The notes: a model not told the origin generated them from the letters alone. A stretch of 64,000 bases of DNA from Methylophilaceae bacterium LSUCC0717 (GCA_024919195.1 CP103436.1:1-64000), one strand, 5' to 3'. Shown: positions 42,447 through 51,096, counted from the first letter of the stretch. A program made the numbers and translations.

Positions 42447-42990
42447 AATACAGAGAAGTCAATTAGTCATTATTGACATGCAAGACAAGCTTGCAGGCGC
42501 AATGCCTAAAGAAGTAGTCAATAAAATGATTCAACGTTGTGAGTTGATAGCTACTTTAGCAAAAATTGAAGAAATTCCAGTTCTAGTCACTGAGCAGTAT
42601 CCCCAGGGCCTTGGTAAAACACTCTCCAGTATGATTCCTTTTTTAACCCATGCAAGCTTTATTGAAAAAACAGCTTTCTCATGTGTGGATGAACCAAAGT
42701 TTAATTCGAAACTAATTGAAACCAGAGACCAAATTATTTTGGCTGGAATGGAGTCACATATATGTATACTGCAAACGGCACTCGATTTGATTGATCAAGG
42801 TAAAAAAGTATACATCTTAGAGGATGCCATAGTATCAAGAAATATTTTAAATAAACAAAATGCAATTTTCAGACTGCGTGATGCTGGTTGTATCCTAACC
42901 AATGTCGAATCAATCGTATTTGAATGGTTAAAAAATTCTGATAACCCAAGCTTTAAAACAATCGCACCATTAATTAAAAATATTTGCTAA
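42436..42990 (+). CDS. Isochorismatase-like hydrolase
   Basis: 184 residues with the catalytic triad of the cysteine-hydrolase fold: Asp14 (LVIIDMQDKL), Lys78 (FIEKTAFSC), Cys110 (GMESHICILQTALDL). Short members such as YcaC act on unknown amides or isochorismate-like substrates. The ATG lies inside tolC (11-base overlap), so the protein is probably coupled to tolC, while the 3' end overlaps the convergent waaA by 17 bases. Substrate unknown. Confidence 0.85.
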   Translation: MKAEIQRSQLVIIDMQDKLAGAMPKEVVNKMIQRCELIATLAKIEEIPVLVTEQYPQGLGKTLSSMIPFLTHASFIEKTAFSCVDEPKFNSKLIETRDQIILAGMESHICILQTALDLIDQGKKVYILEDAIVSRNILNKQNAIFRLRDAGCILTNVESIVFEWLKNSDNPSFKTIAPLIKNIC

Positions 42991-44227
42991 TTAGCTGAAT
43001 AACCTTCTCTTCATCTTTTTTATTCTTTAAAAGAAATTTATTTAAATTTTCTTCAAAAACTTTTTTATTTTTGGTTCTAAAAAAATTGTTTATTTCAATA
43101 GCTATGGCATCTGGTGCAATTTGTTTGATTACTTTTGCAGCTATTCCATGTTGAATGATCGATAAAAAATTATAAATGGATGGACCAACAAAACACGGAG
43201 TTTTTAATAATAGAGACTCCACTGGGCTCTGGGAGCCAAAGTTTTTGAAACTACCACCAATTAAAACTAAATCACTAATAGAAATATATTTATTCATTTC
43301 ACCCATGGTGTTTCCAAGAACTATGGTGTTGGGTTGATTAATTTTTTTTGGATGGCTAGCTAAATTACAAGCATACCCTTCTTTTAATATAAGTGCTTCT
43401 ACCTCCTTGAAGCGCTGAGGGTGCCTTGGGATAGCCATAAATGTAAAATCATCAAAATTCTTTAATAACTTAATTTGTTTTAAAAATAGCTCTTCCTCTC
43501 CTTTTCTTGAACTGATCAAAGAGATAACTTTTTTAGAATTAATGTTTAAAAGTTTTTTAAATTTATTTTTTTCAGATGGCGTTAATTCTGTAATGGGTTG
43601 ATTAAATTTTAAGTTGTTGCAAACTTCAATTTTGTTGTCAGTAATTGACTTGAAATTTTTTTTATCATGTTCTGACTGCGCTATGATCAAATCAAATGAA
43701 TCAAAAGTATTTTTAATGAACTGTTTGATGTTTAGATATTTTGCTAGAGATTTATCGGACAATCTTGCATTAATTAATAAGGATGGAATATTTCTTAATT
43801 TTAATTCTTTGGATATTCCTGGCCAAATTTCTGTTTCTAAAAAAATCGCAACCTTAGGTTTAAAGTAACTTAAAAAAAGTTTGTTTAAAAACCAACTATC
43901 AAAACAAAGGTAAGCACGAAATATTCTGTCTGACTTAAAAATTTCAATATTTCTTCCGGTGGGAGTTGAATGAGTGATTAAAAAATATTTATCTTTAAAT
44001 CTGGGAACCAAATGCGATAGTAAACTGTTGATGGCTTTGGTTTCTCCTAAAGACACACAATGAAACCAAATAAGATCTTTATTTTTTATATTTTTAAGAT
44101 TGTATACACCATATCGTTCTGCTAAATGTTTTAAGTAATCAGGTTGTTTGATGCTCCGGTAAATAAATTTTAAGGGAGACAAAACAATGAGCGTGTGAAT
44201 AAGTAACTGATATAAAAAAAATCTCAT
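42974..44227 (-). CDS. waaA: 3-deoxy-D-manno-octulosonic acid (Kdo) transferase
   Basis: 417 residues from the ATG at 44227, chosen because the following N-terminal membrane anchor (MRFFLYQLLIHTLIVLSPLK) aligns with WaaA; an in-frame ATG at 44263 is also possible. LAERYGVY, then WFHCVSLGETKAINSLL with the catalytic Glu of the SxGE motif, are family marks. The glycosyltransferase-B second half has NTMGEMNKYISISDLVLIGGSF and the final SPVESLLLKTPCFVGPS. It adds Kdo to lipid A precursor. The organism therefore makes lipopolysaccharide. Confidence 0.93.
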   Translation of the reverse strand: MRFFLYQLLIHTLIVLSPLKFIYRSIKQPDYLKHLAERYGVYNLKNIKNKDLIWFHCVSLGETKAINSLLSHLVPRFKDKYFLITHSTPTGRNIEIFKSDRIFRAYLCFDSWFLNKLFLSYFKPKVAIFLETEIWPGISKELKLRNIPSLLINARLSDKSLAKYLNIKQFIKNTFDSFDLIIAQSEHDKKNFKSITDNKIEVCNNLKFNQPITELTPSEKNKFKKLLNINSKKVISLISSRKGEEELFLKQIKLLKNFDDFTFMAIPRHPQRFKEVEALILKEGYACNLASHPKKINQPNTIVLGNTMGEMNKYISISDLVLIGGSFKNFGSQSPVESLLLKTPCFVGPSIYNFLSIIQHGIAAKVIKQIAPDAIAIEINNFFRTKNKKVFEENLNKFLLKNKKDEEKVIQLISKYF

Positions 44228-44326
44228 AATTATTGTTATTTTACCTCTAAAAAAAAATTTCATCCTGAAGTCTTTGATTTATATACTTTTTATCATTTAT
44301 GCACTAATTCTGAGCAATTTTATGTA

Positions 44327-44354
44327 TTGACCAACCACAATTAGATGATAAAAT
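44327..44354 (+). promoter_or_regulatory. Promoter of nrdJa
   Basis: TTGACC (44327-44332), a 16-base spacer, then TAAAAT (44349-44354) preceded by TG two bases earlier (extended -10: TGATAAAAT). The start would be near 44361. Strong extended sigma-70 promoter, well placed about 100 bases upstream of the ATG. Both NrdR boxes overlap it or flank the start site. Confidence 0.7.
44335..44350. promoter_or_regulatory. NrdR box 1 (degenerate)
   Basis: CCACAATTAGATGATA, matching the left half of the NrdR box (consensus ACACWATATATWGTGT) and degraded in the right half. It begins exactly 32 bases before box 2, the three-turn spacing expected for paired NrdR sites, and lies in the promoter spacer. Confidence 0.65.
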
Positions 44355-44366
44355 CTGAATCATAGA

Positions 44367-44382
44367 CCACAATATATTGTGG
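44367..44382. promoter_or_regulatory. NrdR box 2 (near-perfect palindrome)
   Basis: CCACAATATATTGTGG fits the NrdR consensus at 14 of 16 positions; with one flanking base on each side (44366-44383) it is an 18-base perfect palindrome. It lies just past the predicted transcription start of nrdJa. NrdR represses ribonucleotide reductase genes when dATP is high. Confidence 0.85.
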
Positions 44383-44457
44383 TTTTAAATGATTTAAAGA
44401 ATTGCTACAATTTTCTTAAACATCATTCTTTTTTGCAATAAATTTCAGGGGAAATTC

Positions 44458-46617
44458 ATGTTAGAAGCCGTTCATTCAGATAAATCCGACCAAGGCGAAG
44501 TCGCAACTAAAATAGAGATGCAGTCAGTTTCTGTTGATATTTGGGATAAAAAATATCGACTGAAAAAGAAGGACGGAAATTATGTCGATGAGACGATTCA
44601 AGATACCTATGAAAGAGTTGCAGAGGCTTTGGCGGATGTAGAACCCTCTAATAAGAAAGAATGGAAAGAAAATTTCTTATGGGCTTTACAGCATGGTGCT
44701 ATCCCAGCAGGAAGAATTACGTCGAACGCAGGTGCGAAAGAGCATAAACCAGCCACCAGTACAATTAATTGCACCGTTTCGGGAGCAGTTCAGGACAGCA
44801 TGACTGATATTTTAGATAAAGTTCATGAAGCAGGCCTTACTTTAAAAGCAGGTTGTGGTATTGGTTATGAATTCTCAACTTTAAGACCAAAAGGAGCATT
44901 TGTCGCAGGAGCCGGAGCATACACCAGCGGACCTCTTTCATTTATGGATATATATGATCGTATGTGCTTTACCGTGTCAAGTGCGGGTGGTCGCCGAGGT
45001 GCTCAAATGGCAACATTTGATATTTCTCATCCTGATGTGACTGATTTTATTAAAGCAAAAAGGGAGGACGGAAGGCTCCGTCAGTTCAACTTATCTTGTT
45101 TGATAACCAAAGAATTTATGGAGGCTGTTAAATCAGATTCAGATTGGAAACTAGCTTTTCCTGTAACCGAAAAAGAAGCTAAACAAGACAACCTTGACCT
45201 TAAAGATTCTGAAAAAACAGTTTGGCGCGACTGGCCGGTTAAAGAGAAGTACATAGTTAAAGAGTCAGGAAAAGATGCTGGAAAAGTTGCATGCAAGGTT
45301 TATTCAACCATTAAAGCGAAAAGATTATGGGATGTCATTATGGCATCAACTTATGATTACGCAGAACCTGGTTTCATTTTGATTGACCGCGTTAATGAAA
45401 TGAACAATAACTGGTTCTGTGAAAATATTCGCGCCACAAACCCTTGTGGGGAACAACCTCTTCCTGAATATGGAGCCTGCCTGTTAGGTTCAGTAAATCT
45501 TACGATGTTTGTAAAAAATCCATTTACTGATGACGCCTATTTTGATTGGGATGAGTATAAGAAAGTAGTCAGTATTTTTACCAGGATGCTTGATAATGTC
45601 GTTGAAATTAATGGCCTCCCGCTTGGCAAGCAGCGTGATGAAATCATGAAGAAAAGACGACACGGTATGGGTTATCTTGGGCTTGGCTCAACACTTACGA
45701 TGATGAAAATTAAATACGGTGATCCAGAATCAATTAAATTTACTGAAGAAGTGACGCGTATACTTGCTGAAGAAGGATGGAAAGTTGGTATTGAGTTAGC
45801 CAAAGAAAAAGGTTCTGCACCTATCATGGAAGAGTTATTCGAAATAACTGAGCAAATGCTTCAGATGCGACCAGAAATGAAAGCCGATGGAATCAAGGTT
45901 GGAGATAAGGTTGCTGGTAAAGTATTGATGGGGAAATACAGCAAATATATGCAGCAATTCCCGGAAGAGTTAAGAAATGAGATCGCTGAAAATGGAGTTC
46001 GATTTAGCCACCATAGTTCAATTGCTCCAACCGGTACTATCTCATTATCATTAGCAAATAATGCAAGTAATGGTATCGAACCATCTTTTGCGCACCATTA
46101 CAGCAGAAACGTGATTAGAGAAGGTAAAAAAACTAAGGAAAAAGTTGATGTTTTTTCTTTTGAACTATTAGCTTACAGATCTTTAATCAATGATAAAGCC
46201 ATGCCTTTTTCTGACAAAGAGGATGAAGCATTACCTGATTATTTTATTGATTCATCTACAATTAAAACAAAAAACCATGTGGACATTCAGGCGGCTGCAC
46301 AAAAATGGATTGATAGCTCCATTTCAAAGACTATTAATGTACCAACTGACTACGACTTTGAAGACTTTAAAGAGATTTATATGTACGCTTATGAAAAAGG
46401 CTTAAAAGGATGTACTACATTTAGATTTAATCCAGAGGCTTTCCAAGGGGTGTTAGTGACCGAAAAAGATTTAGAAAATACGAAGTATCAATTTAAATTA
46501 GATGATGGATCTACGGTCGAGTTAAAAGGTAACGAAGAGGTTGAATACGATGGTGAAAAACACACCGCAGCTAATTTGTATGACGCTTTAAAAGAAGGAT
46601 ATTACGGAAAGTTCTAG
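44458..46617 (+). CDS. nrdJa: B12-dependent class II ribonucleotide reductase, large part
   Basis: 719 residues. The thiyl-radical Cys and the catalytic Glu lie in ATNPCGEQPLPEYGACLLGSVNL (Cys330, Glu332). A redox Cys partner precedes in STINCTVSGAVQDSMTDI, and the substrate loops ASNGIEPSFAHHYSRNV and KGCTTFRFN are present. The class II enzyme reduces ribonucleotides using adenosylcobalamin. This chain lacks the usual C-terminal part, which is a separate gene nine bases downstream, as in Pseudomonas aeruginosa NrdJa/NrdJb. An NrdR-regulated promoter lies upstream. Confidence 0.95.
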   Translation: MLEAVHSDKSDQGEVATKIEMQSVSVDIWDKKYRLKKKDGNYVDETIQDTYERVAEALADVEPSNKKEWKENFLWALQHGAIPAGRITSNAGAKEHKPATSTINCTVSGAVQDSMTDILDKVHEAGLTLKAGCGIGYEFSTLRPKGAFVAGAGAYTSGPLSFMDIYDRMCFTVSSAGGRRGAQMATFDISHPDVTDFIKAKREDGRLRQFNLSCLITKEFMEAVKSDSDWKLAFPVTEKEAKQDNLDLKDSEKTVWRDWPVKEKYIVKESGKDAGKVACKVYSTIKAKRLWDVIMASTYDYAEPGFILIDRVNEMNNNWFCENIRATNPCGEQPLPEYGACLLGSVNLTMFVKNPFTDDAYFDWDEYKKVVSIFTRMLDNVVEINGLPLGKQRDEIMKKRRHGMGYLGLGSTLTMMKIKYGDPESIKFTEEVTRILAEEGWKVGIELAKEKGSAPIMEELFEITEQMLQMRPEMKADGIKVGDKVAGKVLMGKYSKYMQQFPEELRNEIAENGVRFSHHSSIAPTGTISLSLANNASNGIEPSFAHHYSRNVIREGKKTKEKVDVFSFELLAYRSLINDKAMPFSDKEDEALPDYFIDSSTIKTKNHVDIQAAAQKWIDSSISKTINVPTDYDFEDFKEIYMYAYEKGLKGCTTFRFNPEAFQGVLVTEKDLENTKYQFKLDDGSTVELKGNEEVEYDGEKHTAANLYDALKEGYYGKF

Positions 46618-46626
46618 GGGATAAAT

Positions 46627-47289
46627 ATGGTAAAGAAAATTGAAAAAAAGATTGTTGGTTACTCTGTATTAAATGACAAAAACGATGCCCCTAAGGCTGA
46701 GGTTGTTCAGCTAGGAGAGCCGCTTGAAAGACCAGAACATATTCGAGGAACTACTTATAAAGTAAAAACACCCGTCACTGAGCACGCTTTGTATATCACA
46801 ATCAATGACGTGGTGATGAATGAAGGCACTGATCAAGAACACTCAAGACCATTTGAAATATTTATTAATTCAAAAAATATGGATCATTTTCAATGGATCG
46901 TAGGATTAACGAGAGTGATGTCTGCAGTTTTTCGTAAAGGCGGCGATGTTACTTTCTTGCTCGAAGAGTTGCAAAGTGTTTTTGATCCAAATGGCGGATA
47001 TTACAAAAAAGGTGGCAAGTACGTTCCAAGTCTGGTTGCTGAGATCGGCGAGGTCTTAGAAAAACATTTGATTGACATTGGTATGCTGAAAACAAAAGAG
47101 CTTGATGAACATCAAAAAAAATTAGTTGAAGAAAAAAAGAAAGAGTACTTAGATAAGAATCAAGACCAGCTTGATGAGTCTGGATTTCCTAAGGATAGTC
47201 AATTATGCTCAAAATGTAATACCAAAGCAGCCATTCTTATGGATGGATGTCTCACTTGTTTAAACTGTGGTGAAAGTAAATGCGGTTAA
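46627..47289 (+). CDS. nrdJb: Class II ribonucleotide reductase, C-terminal part
   Basis: 220 residues. It corresponds to the detached C-terminus of NrdJ: the TSCPD-like region with HALYITINDVVMNEGTDQEHSRPFEIFINSKN, a helical linker rich in Lys/Glu, and the end CSKCNTKAAILMDGCLTCLNCGESKCG-type cysteines (positions about 197-219). The final Cys pair probably carries reducing equivalents to the active site of NrdJa. It starts nine bases after nrdJa. The length matches the Pseudomonas NrdJb as I know it. Confidence 0.93.
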   Translation: MVKKIEKKIVGYSVLNDKNDAPKAEVVQLGEPLERPEHIRGTTYKVKTPVTEHALYITINDVVMNEGTDQEHSRPFEIFINSKNMDHFQWIVGLTRVMSAVFRKGGDVTFLLEELQSVFDPNGGYYKKGGKYVPSLVAEIGEVLEKHLIDIGMLKTKELDEHQKKLVEEKKKEYLDKNQDQLDESGFPKDSQLCSKCNTKAAILMDGCLTCLNCGESKCG

Positions 47290-47306
47290 TCATGAACTAA
47301 CTGTTG

Positions 47307-47349
47307 CGTATCTTATCAGAATAAGTAGATAAACTTTTGATAAGATACG
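47307..47349 (+). promoter_or_regulatory. 12-base inverted repeat touching a protease start codon
   Basis: CGTATCTTATCA (47307-47318) and TGATAAGATACG (47338-47349) pair perfectly across a 19-base loop. The right arm ends immediately before the ATG at 47350 and covers the place where a Shine-Dalgarno should be. No T run follows, so it is an odd terminator for nrdJb. It may be a translation-blocking leader or a protein-binding palindrome. Confidence 0.55.
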
Positions 47350-48336
47350 ATGCGAAAATTATTATTAATCTTTTTTTTAATCCCTACAATTTCTAATTCA
47401 GCTGGCCTTACCCAAGAGCTAACATTGCAATTAAATCGTTCCATAGTGAAAGTTCATTCTGCTAACCAGGCAGGCAACCATGGAGTGGGTTCAGGTGTTG
47501 TGGTTGCAAAAGATCATGTGGTCACTAATTGTCACGTGATCGCAAATTCAACAGGCATTCATGTCACAAAATATGGAACAAGTTATCCTCCAGAAAAGTT
47601 AATCGCTGATTGGGAGCATGATATATGCATTCTCACTTTCAAATATCTAAATTTAGAGCCTGTGACATTGGGTTCTAGTTCGGATGTTGATTACGGTACC
47701 AACGTGATCGCTAAAAGCTATGGTGGTAATGCCACCAGGCCGGTGACATCAATTGGCAAAGTCAGAGATATTTTTGATTTAAAGGGCAAAAAAGTGATTC
47801 AGTCGTCAACATGGTTTTCTTTAGGTGCAAGTGGAGGAGGTTTATTTGATGAAACCGGAAAGCTATTAGGAATTACAACATTTAAGACCCCTGGGCGTGG
47901 CGCCTTATATTATTCAATCCCAATTGAGGTAGTTAAGGAGCTTATGGAAAAAGGTGAGCATATAGAGGTGACCACACAAGCTCAGATTCCTTTTTGGGAT
48001 GAACCTCCAACCAATCTTCCTTACTTTATGAAAATAGTTAAACCCTTATTTGATGAAGATTGGAATGAATTGAAAAATATTTCTCAAGAATGGATAAAAG
48101 AAACGAATGCATTTGAGGCAAAATATTATTTTGCTAGAAGTTTATATCATCTTAATCAGGTTGGTGAGGCGAAAAAGGAACTTATGGAAGTGCTTGCCAA
48201 AAAAGAAAATCACTCTATGGCACATCAATTGCTATCAAAAATATATGCAGATGAAGGAAATTTGGTAAAATCTGAATACCATTCAAAAGTCTTCATGGAA
48301 TTAGATAGTGAAATTCAAGAATTTAGTAAAAATTAG
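47350..48336 (+). CDS. Periplasmic trypsin-like serine protease with TPR-like tail
   Basis: 328 residues. Signal peptide at about 1-18 (MRKLLLIFFLIPTISNSA). Catalytic triad of the DegP-like S1C fold: His62 (VVTNCHVIANS), Asp91 (EHDICILTF), Ser161 (LGASGGGLFD). No PDZ domain follows. Instead the last 100 residues form helical repeats resembling TPRs (AKYYFARSLYHLNQVGEAKKELMEVL, MAHQLLSKIYADEGNLVKSEYHS). This suggests a periplasmic or envelope protease with a protein-binding tail. A 12-base hairpin lies at its start, and its 3' end overlaps the next frame by 29 bases. Confidence 0.85.
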   Translation: MRKLLLIFFLIPTISNSAGLTQELTLQLNRSIVKVHSANQAGNHGVGSGVVVAKDHVVTNCHVIANSTGIHVTKYGTSYPPEKLIADWEHDICILTFKYLNLEPVTLGSSSDVDYGTNVIAKSYGGNATRPVTSIGKVRDIFDLKGKKVIQSSTWFSLGASGGGLFDETGKLLGITTFKTPGRGALYYSIPIEVVKELMEKGEHIEVTTQAQIPFWDEPPTNLPYFMKIVKPLFDEDWNELKNISQEWIKETNAFEAKYYFARSLYHLNQVGEAKKELMEVLAKKENHSMAHQLLSKIYADEGNLVKSEYHSKVFMELDSEIQEFSKN

Positions 48337-48697
48337 TTTATTATTTATTGCATTAAATTTTCAAGCATGTTCTTACGTCAATACAGAAAAAATCGGCCGT
48401 GTTTTATCAACCGATTATTATGAGCTTGATACCACTCCAAAAGACTCAACGTTATATAAGTGTGAGGAAAAAAAAGAATTTTATTTGAGAGACATTTCTG
48501 GTGTTGAAGAAAACATTGATAAGTGGCTTATCTTAAAAAATATGGAATATAGGCTTAATTTCATAGATGATGAGACTTATCAAAACGACATGCTGATACT
48601 GAAATTCTCAAACAGTCAGGCGAACATTAAAACATTAAAAGAGCAAGAAAATAAGAACTTTGTTTTTTCGAATTGTAATCCTGTTCGGAGCAATTAG
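48308..48697 (+). CDS. Unknown small exported protein
   Basis: 129 residues. A hydrophobic N-terminus (about 5-21, LVKISLLFIALNFQAC) looks like a signal; the Cys at 21 could be a lipidation site, but the preceding residues (F-Q-A) fit the lipobox poorly. The mature part is hydrophilic, with two more Cys (one near residue 52, one near 124) that might form a disulfide. I do not recognise the family. It overlaps the protease gene by 29 bases, so a functional pair with the protease is possible. Confidence 0.6.
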   Translation: MKFKNLVKISLLFIALNFQACSYVNTEKIGRVLSTDYYELDTTPKDSTLYKCEEKKEFYLRDISGVEENIDKWLILKNMEYRLNFIDDETYQNDMLILKFSNSQANIKTLKEQENKNFVFSNCNPVRSN

Positions 48698-48766
48698 CAT
48701 GCTTGATAACATAGTTAACATAGAGTAACTTATTGTTATATTGTTAAACTTCATGAGGTGCTTATT

Positions 48767-48967
48767 ATGGATAATAAATACGGTCTTGGAAGTTCAAAAG
48801 TAGCGACAGAAATCCACAAAAAAAATAAAAATAATGAATGTAAATTTTGCAATAACAAAGGGTTAAAATATTGCCCAACGATGGAAGATCATCAATGTGA
48901 ATCTTGCAATAGATGGCAAAATGATCTCCCAGAAAACTATGCAACAGGAAGAAGTGCTGATTATTAA
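48767..48967 (+). CDS. Small cysteine-rich protein, possible zinc ribbon
   Basis: 66 residues starting at the ATG at 48767, which has GAGG at 48755-48758; a GTG three codons earlier is less likely. Residues about 24-46 hold C-x2-C, a single Cys, and C-x2-C (ECKFCNNKGLKYCP ... QCESCNRW), a pattern that suits one bound zinc or iron. There is no membrane segment. I do not recognise the family. It stands nine bases ahead of the dienelactone hydrolase gene and may be co-transcribed with it. Confidence 0.65.
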   Translation: MDNKYGLGSSKVATEIHKKNKNNECKFCNNKGLKYCPTMEDHQCESCNRWQNDLPENYATGRSADY

Positions 48968-48976
48968 GGAAAGAAA

Positions 48977-49717
48977 ATGCTAATCAAATCCCATCACATT
49001 GATATTGATACCCCCACCGGAAAGATGAGAACATATGTTCACCAGCCTACTCAAGTAGGCAAGTTTCCAACTATTTTATTTTATTCTGAAATCTTTCAAC
49101 AAACTGGACCTATACTGCGTGCTGCACAAATTGTAGCAAGTCATGGTTATAACGTTCTTGTGCCAGAGGTATTCCATGAGTTAAATCCAATCGGAACCGT
49201 ATTGGGATATGACGACGCAGGAAGAGACAAAGGAAATGCGGACAAGGCAAATAAAGATGTTGAGTCGTATGATAGTGATAACGATGCGCTTATAAATTGG
49301 GCAAAAGAGCAAGATTGGCATAACGGTAATTTTGGAGCGATGGGATTTTGCATTGGAGGACATTTAGCTTTTCGCGCTGCGCTAAATAAAAATATAAAGG
49401 CGACCGCGTGTTTTTATGCCACAGACTTACATACAACCATAATTCCAAATAAGCCAGGTCAACATAGCATGGAGCGTTTAAAAGATATCACGGGTGAGCT
49501 GTTAATGATTTGGGGCAAACAGGACACCCATGTTTCAACAGAGGCTTTATCTGAAATTAGACAAAAGTTGTTATCAACAGATATTACATTTGAATGGCAC
49601 GAATTTAATGCACAGCATGCCTTTATGAGGGATGAGGGTGATCGCTATGATGCCGAATTGGCCTCAATTTGTTATGAGATGTCGTTTAGATTTTTTACAA
49701 GAAACTTTAGTGCATAG
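48977..49717 (+). CDS. Dienelactone hydrolase family protein
   Basis: 246 residues, alpha/beta hydrolase. The nucleophile is Cys125 in GAMGFCIGGHLAF, as in true dienelactone hydrolases, with Asp183 (WGKQDTHVS) and His214 (FNAQHAFMRDEGDRYD) completing the triad. Related proteins cleave carboxymethylenebutenolide, but no other aromatic-degradation gene is nearby, so the substrate here is unknown. It is 12 bases upstream of thiS. Confidence 0.88.
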   Translation: MLIKSHHIDIDTPTGKMRTYVHQPTQVGKFPTILFYSEIFQQTGPILRAAQIVASHGYNVLVPEVFHELNPIGTVLGYDDAGRDKGNADKANKDVESYDSDNDALINWAKEQDWHNGNFGAMGFCIGGHLAFRAALNKNIKATACFYATDLHTTIIPNKPGQHSMERLKDITGELLMIWGKQDTHVSTEALSEIRQKLLSTDITFEWHEFNAQHAFMRDEGDRYDAELASICYEMSFRFFTRNFSA

Positions 49718-49729
49718 CGAATAAAGACC

Positions 49730-49930
49730 ATGAAGATTTGGATAAATGGCGAGGTAAAAAATTTTGAGGAAAATTTAACTGTATACAACCTGGTAGAAAA
49801 AATTGGTGTGGTGAGTAAAAAATTTGCAGTTGAGTGTAATGGTGAGATTATTCCAAAAAGTAATCTTAAAGATACACTAGTAAAAGAAGGAGATAAGTTT
49901 GAAATTGTCGGAGCAGTTGGTGGTGGATAG
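49730..49930 (+). CDS. thiS: Sulfur carrier protein ThiS
   Basis: 66 residues, ubiquitin-like beta-grasp protein. The C-terminus ends Val-Gly-Gly-Gly, giving the Gly-Gly tail that is adenylated and thiocarboxylated to donate sulfur for the thiazole ring. The start MKIWINGE and [11 protein letters not shown] fit the family. It overlaps thiG by 32 bases, an unusually long overlap that ensures co-production. The thiF-type activating enzyme is not in the window. Confidence 0.92.
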   Translation: MKIWINGEVKNFEENLTVYNLVEKIGVVSKKFAVECNGEIIPKSNLKDTLVKEGDKFEIVGAVGGG

Positions 49931-50714
49931 CACTTCAGATAAATTTATAGTTGGTTCGAGAGAATTTAATTCTAGATTGTTAGTAGGCACTGGAAAGTAT
50001 AAGGACTTTAAAGAAACAAAGGACGCAATAACTGAATCTGGGGCTGAAATTGTTACCGTTGCTATTAGAAGAACCAACATTGGACAAAATGCAGATGAGC
50101 CTAGCCTAATTGATTTCATACCACCCTCAGACTTTACCTATCTCCCTAATACGGCCGGATGTTTTAATGCTGAAGATTCTATTAGAACACTGAGGTTGGC
50201 TCGTGAATTGTTAGACGGCCATAACTTGGTGAAGCTTGAAGTGTTAGGAGATAAAGAAACTCTATATCCAAATGTGATTGAAACCATTGAGGCGGCAAAG
50301 GTTCTAGTAAAAGATGGTTTTGAGGTAATGGTGTATACATCAGATGATCCTATTGTTGCCAAAATGTTGGAGGATATTGGCTGTGTAGCGATCATGCCCC
50401 TTGCATCTTTAATTGGTTCGGGAATGGGTATTCTGAATCCATGGAATCTGGAAATCATCATAAAGAATTCATCAGTGCCGGTTATAGTTGATGCTGGGGT
50501 TGGGACAGCATCCGATGCTGCTATTGCGATGGAGCTTGGATGCGATGGCGTATTAATGAATACGGCTATTGCTGAGGCAAAAAATCCTATCATGATGGCT
50601 GGAGCAATGAGAAAGGCTATTGAGGCAGGAAGAGAAGCTTATCTGGCCGGGAGAATGAATAAAAAATTATATCAAGCTGATCCCAGTTCACCCACTTCTG
50701 GGCTAATCAAATAA
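49899..50714 (+). CDS. thiG: Thiazole synthase ThiG
   Basis: 271 residues, TIM-barrel enzyme that builds thiazole phosphate. [30 protein letters not shown] (active-site region), ADTVIE-like [22 protein letters not shown], and [29 protein letters not shown] are family motifs. The TTG at 49899 is chosen because GAAGGAG ends six bases before it; GTG codons at 49920 and 49923 lack this. The coding start is inside thiS. apaG follows after one base. Confidence 0.94.
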   Translation: MKLSEQLVVDSTSDKFIVGSREFNSRLLVGTGKYKDFKETKDAITESGAEIVTVAIRRTNIGQNADEPSLIDFIPPSDFTYLPNTAGCFNAEDSIRTLRLARELLDGHNLVKLEVLGDKETLYPNVIETIEAAKVLVKDGFEVMVYTSDDPIVAKMLEDIGCVAIMPLASLIGSGMGILNPWNLEIIIKNSSVPVIVDAGVGTASDAAIAMELGCDGVLMNTAIAEAKNPIMMAGAMRKAIEAGREAYLAGRMNKKLYQADPSSPTSGLIK

Positions 50715-50715
50715 A

Positions 50716-51096
50716 ATGAGCGATCTGAGTAAAAAAATTGAAATCAGTGTGCTGACTGAATATATGCCTTCACATTCATCGGATGAAGAAAGAAAATATT
50801 TTTTTGCTTATTCAGTGACCATCAAAAATGAATCTGATATCAATGTCCAATTAGTCTCTCGGCATTGGAAGATAGTCAACTCTAACGGTAACATCAAAAC
50901 AGTAGATGGAATCGGCGTTATTGGCGAACAACCCATCATTTATCCTGGTGATAATTTTACCTATACCAGTGCCACTGAAATAGACACACCTATTGGCGAA
51001 ATGTTTGGCTCCTACTCTATGGAAACTGAGTTTGGTGAAAGGTTTGATGCAGAGATACCAAAATTTGATTTGATCATGCCGAGGAGTCTGCATTGA
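50716..51096 (+). CDS. apaG: ApaG protein (Co2+/Mg2+ efflux-associated)
   Basis: 126 residues, single ApaG/DUF525 domain of immunoglobulin-like beta fold. YFFAYSVTIKNESDINVQLVSRHWKIVNSNG and GVIGEQPIIYPGDNFTYTSATEIDTPIGEMFGSYSM are family signatures. The precise role is unsettled (linked to metal efflux and, in eukaryotes, to polymerase and F-box contexts). It lies between thiG and mltA and overlaps the mltA start by four bases (TTGA). Confidence 0.94.
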   Translation: MSDLSKKIEISVLTEYMPSHSSDEERKYFFAYSVTIKNESDINVQLVSRHWKIVNSNGNIKTVDGIGVIGEQPIIYPGDNFTYTSATEIDTPIGEMFGSYSMETEFGERFDAEIPKFDLIMPRSLH

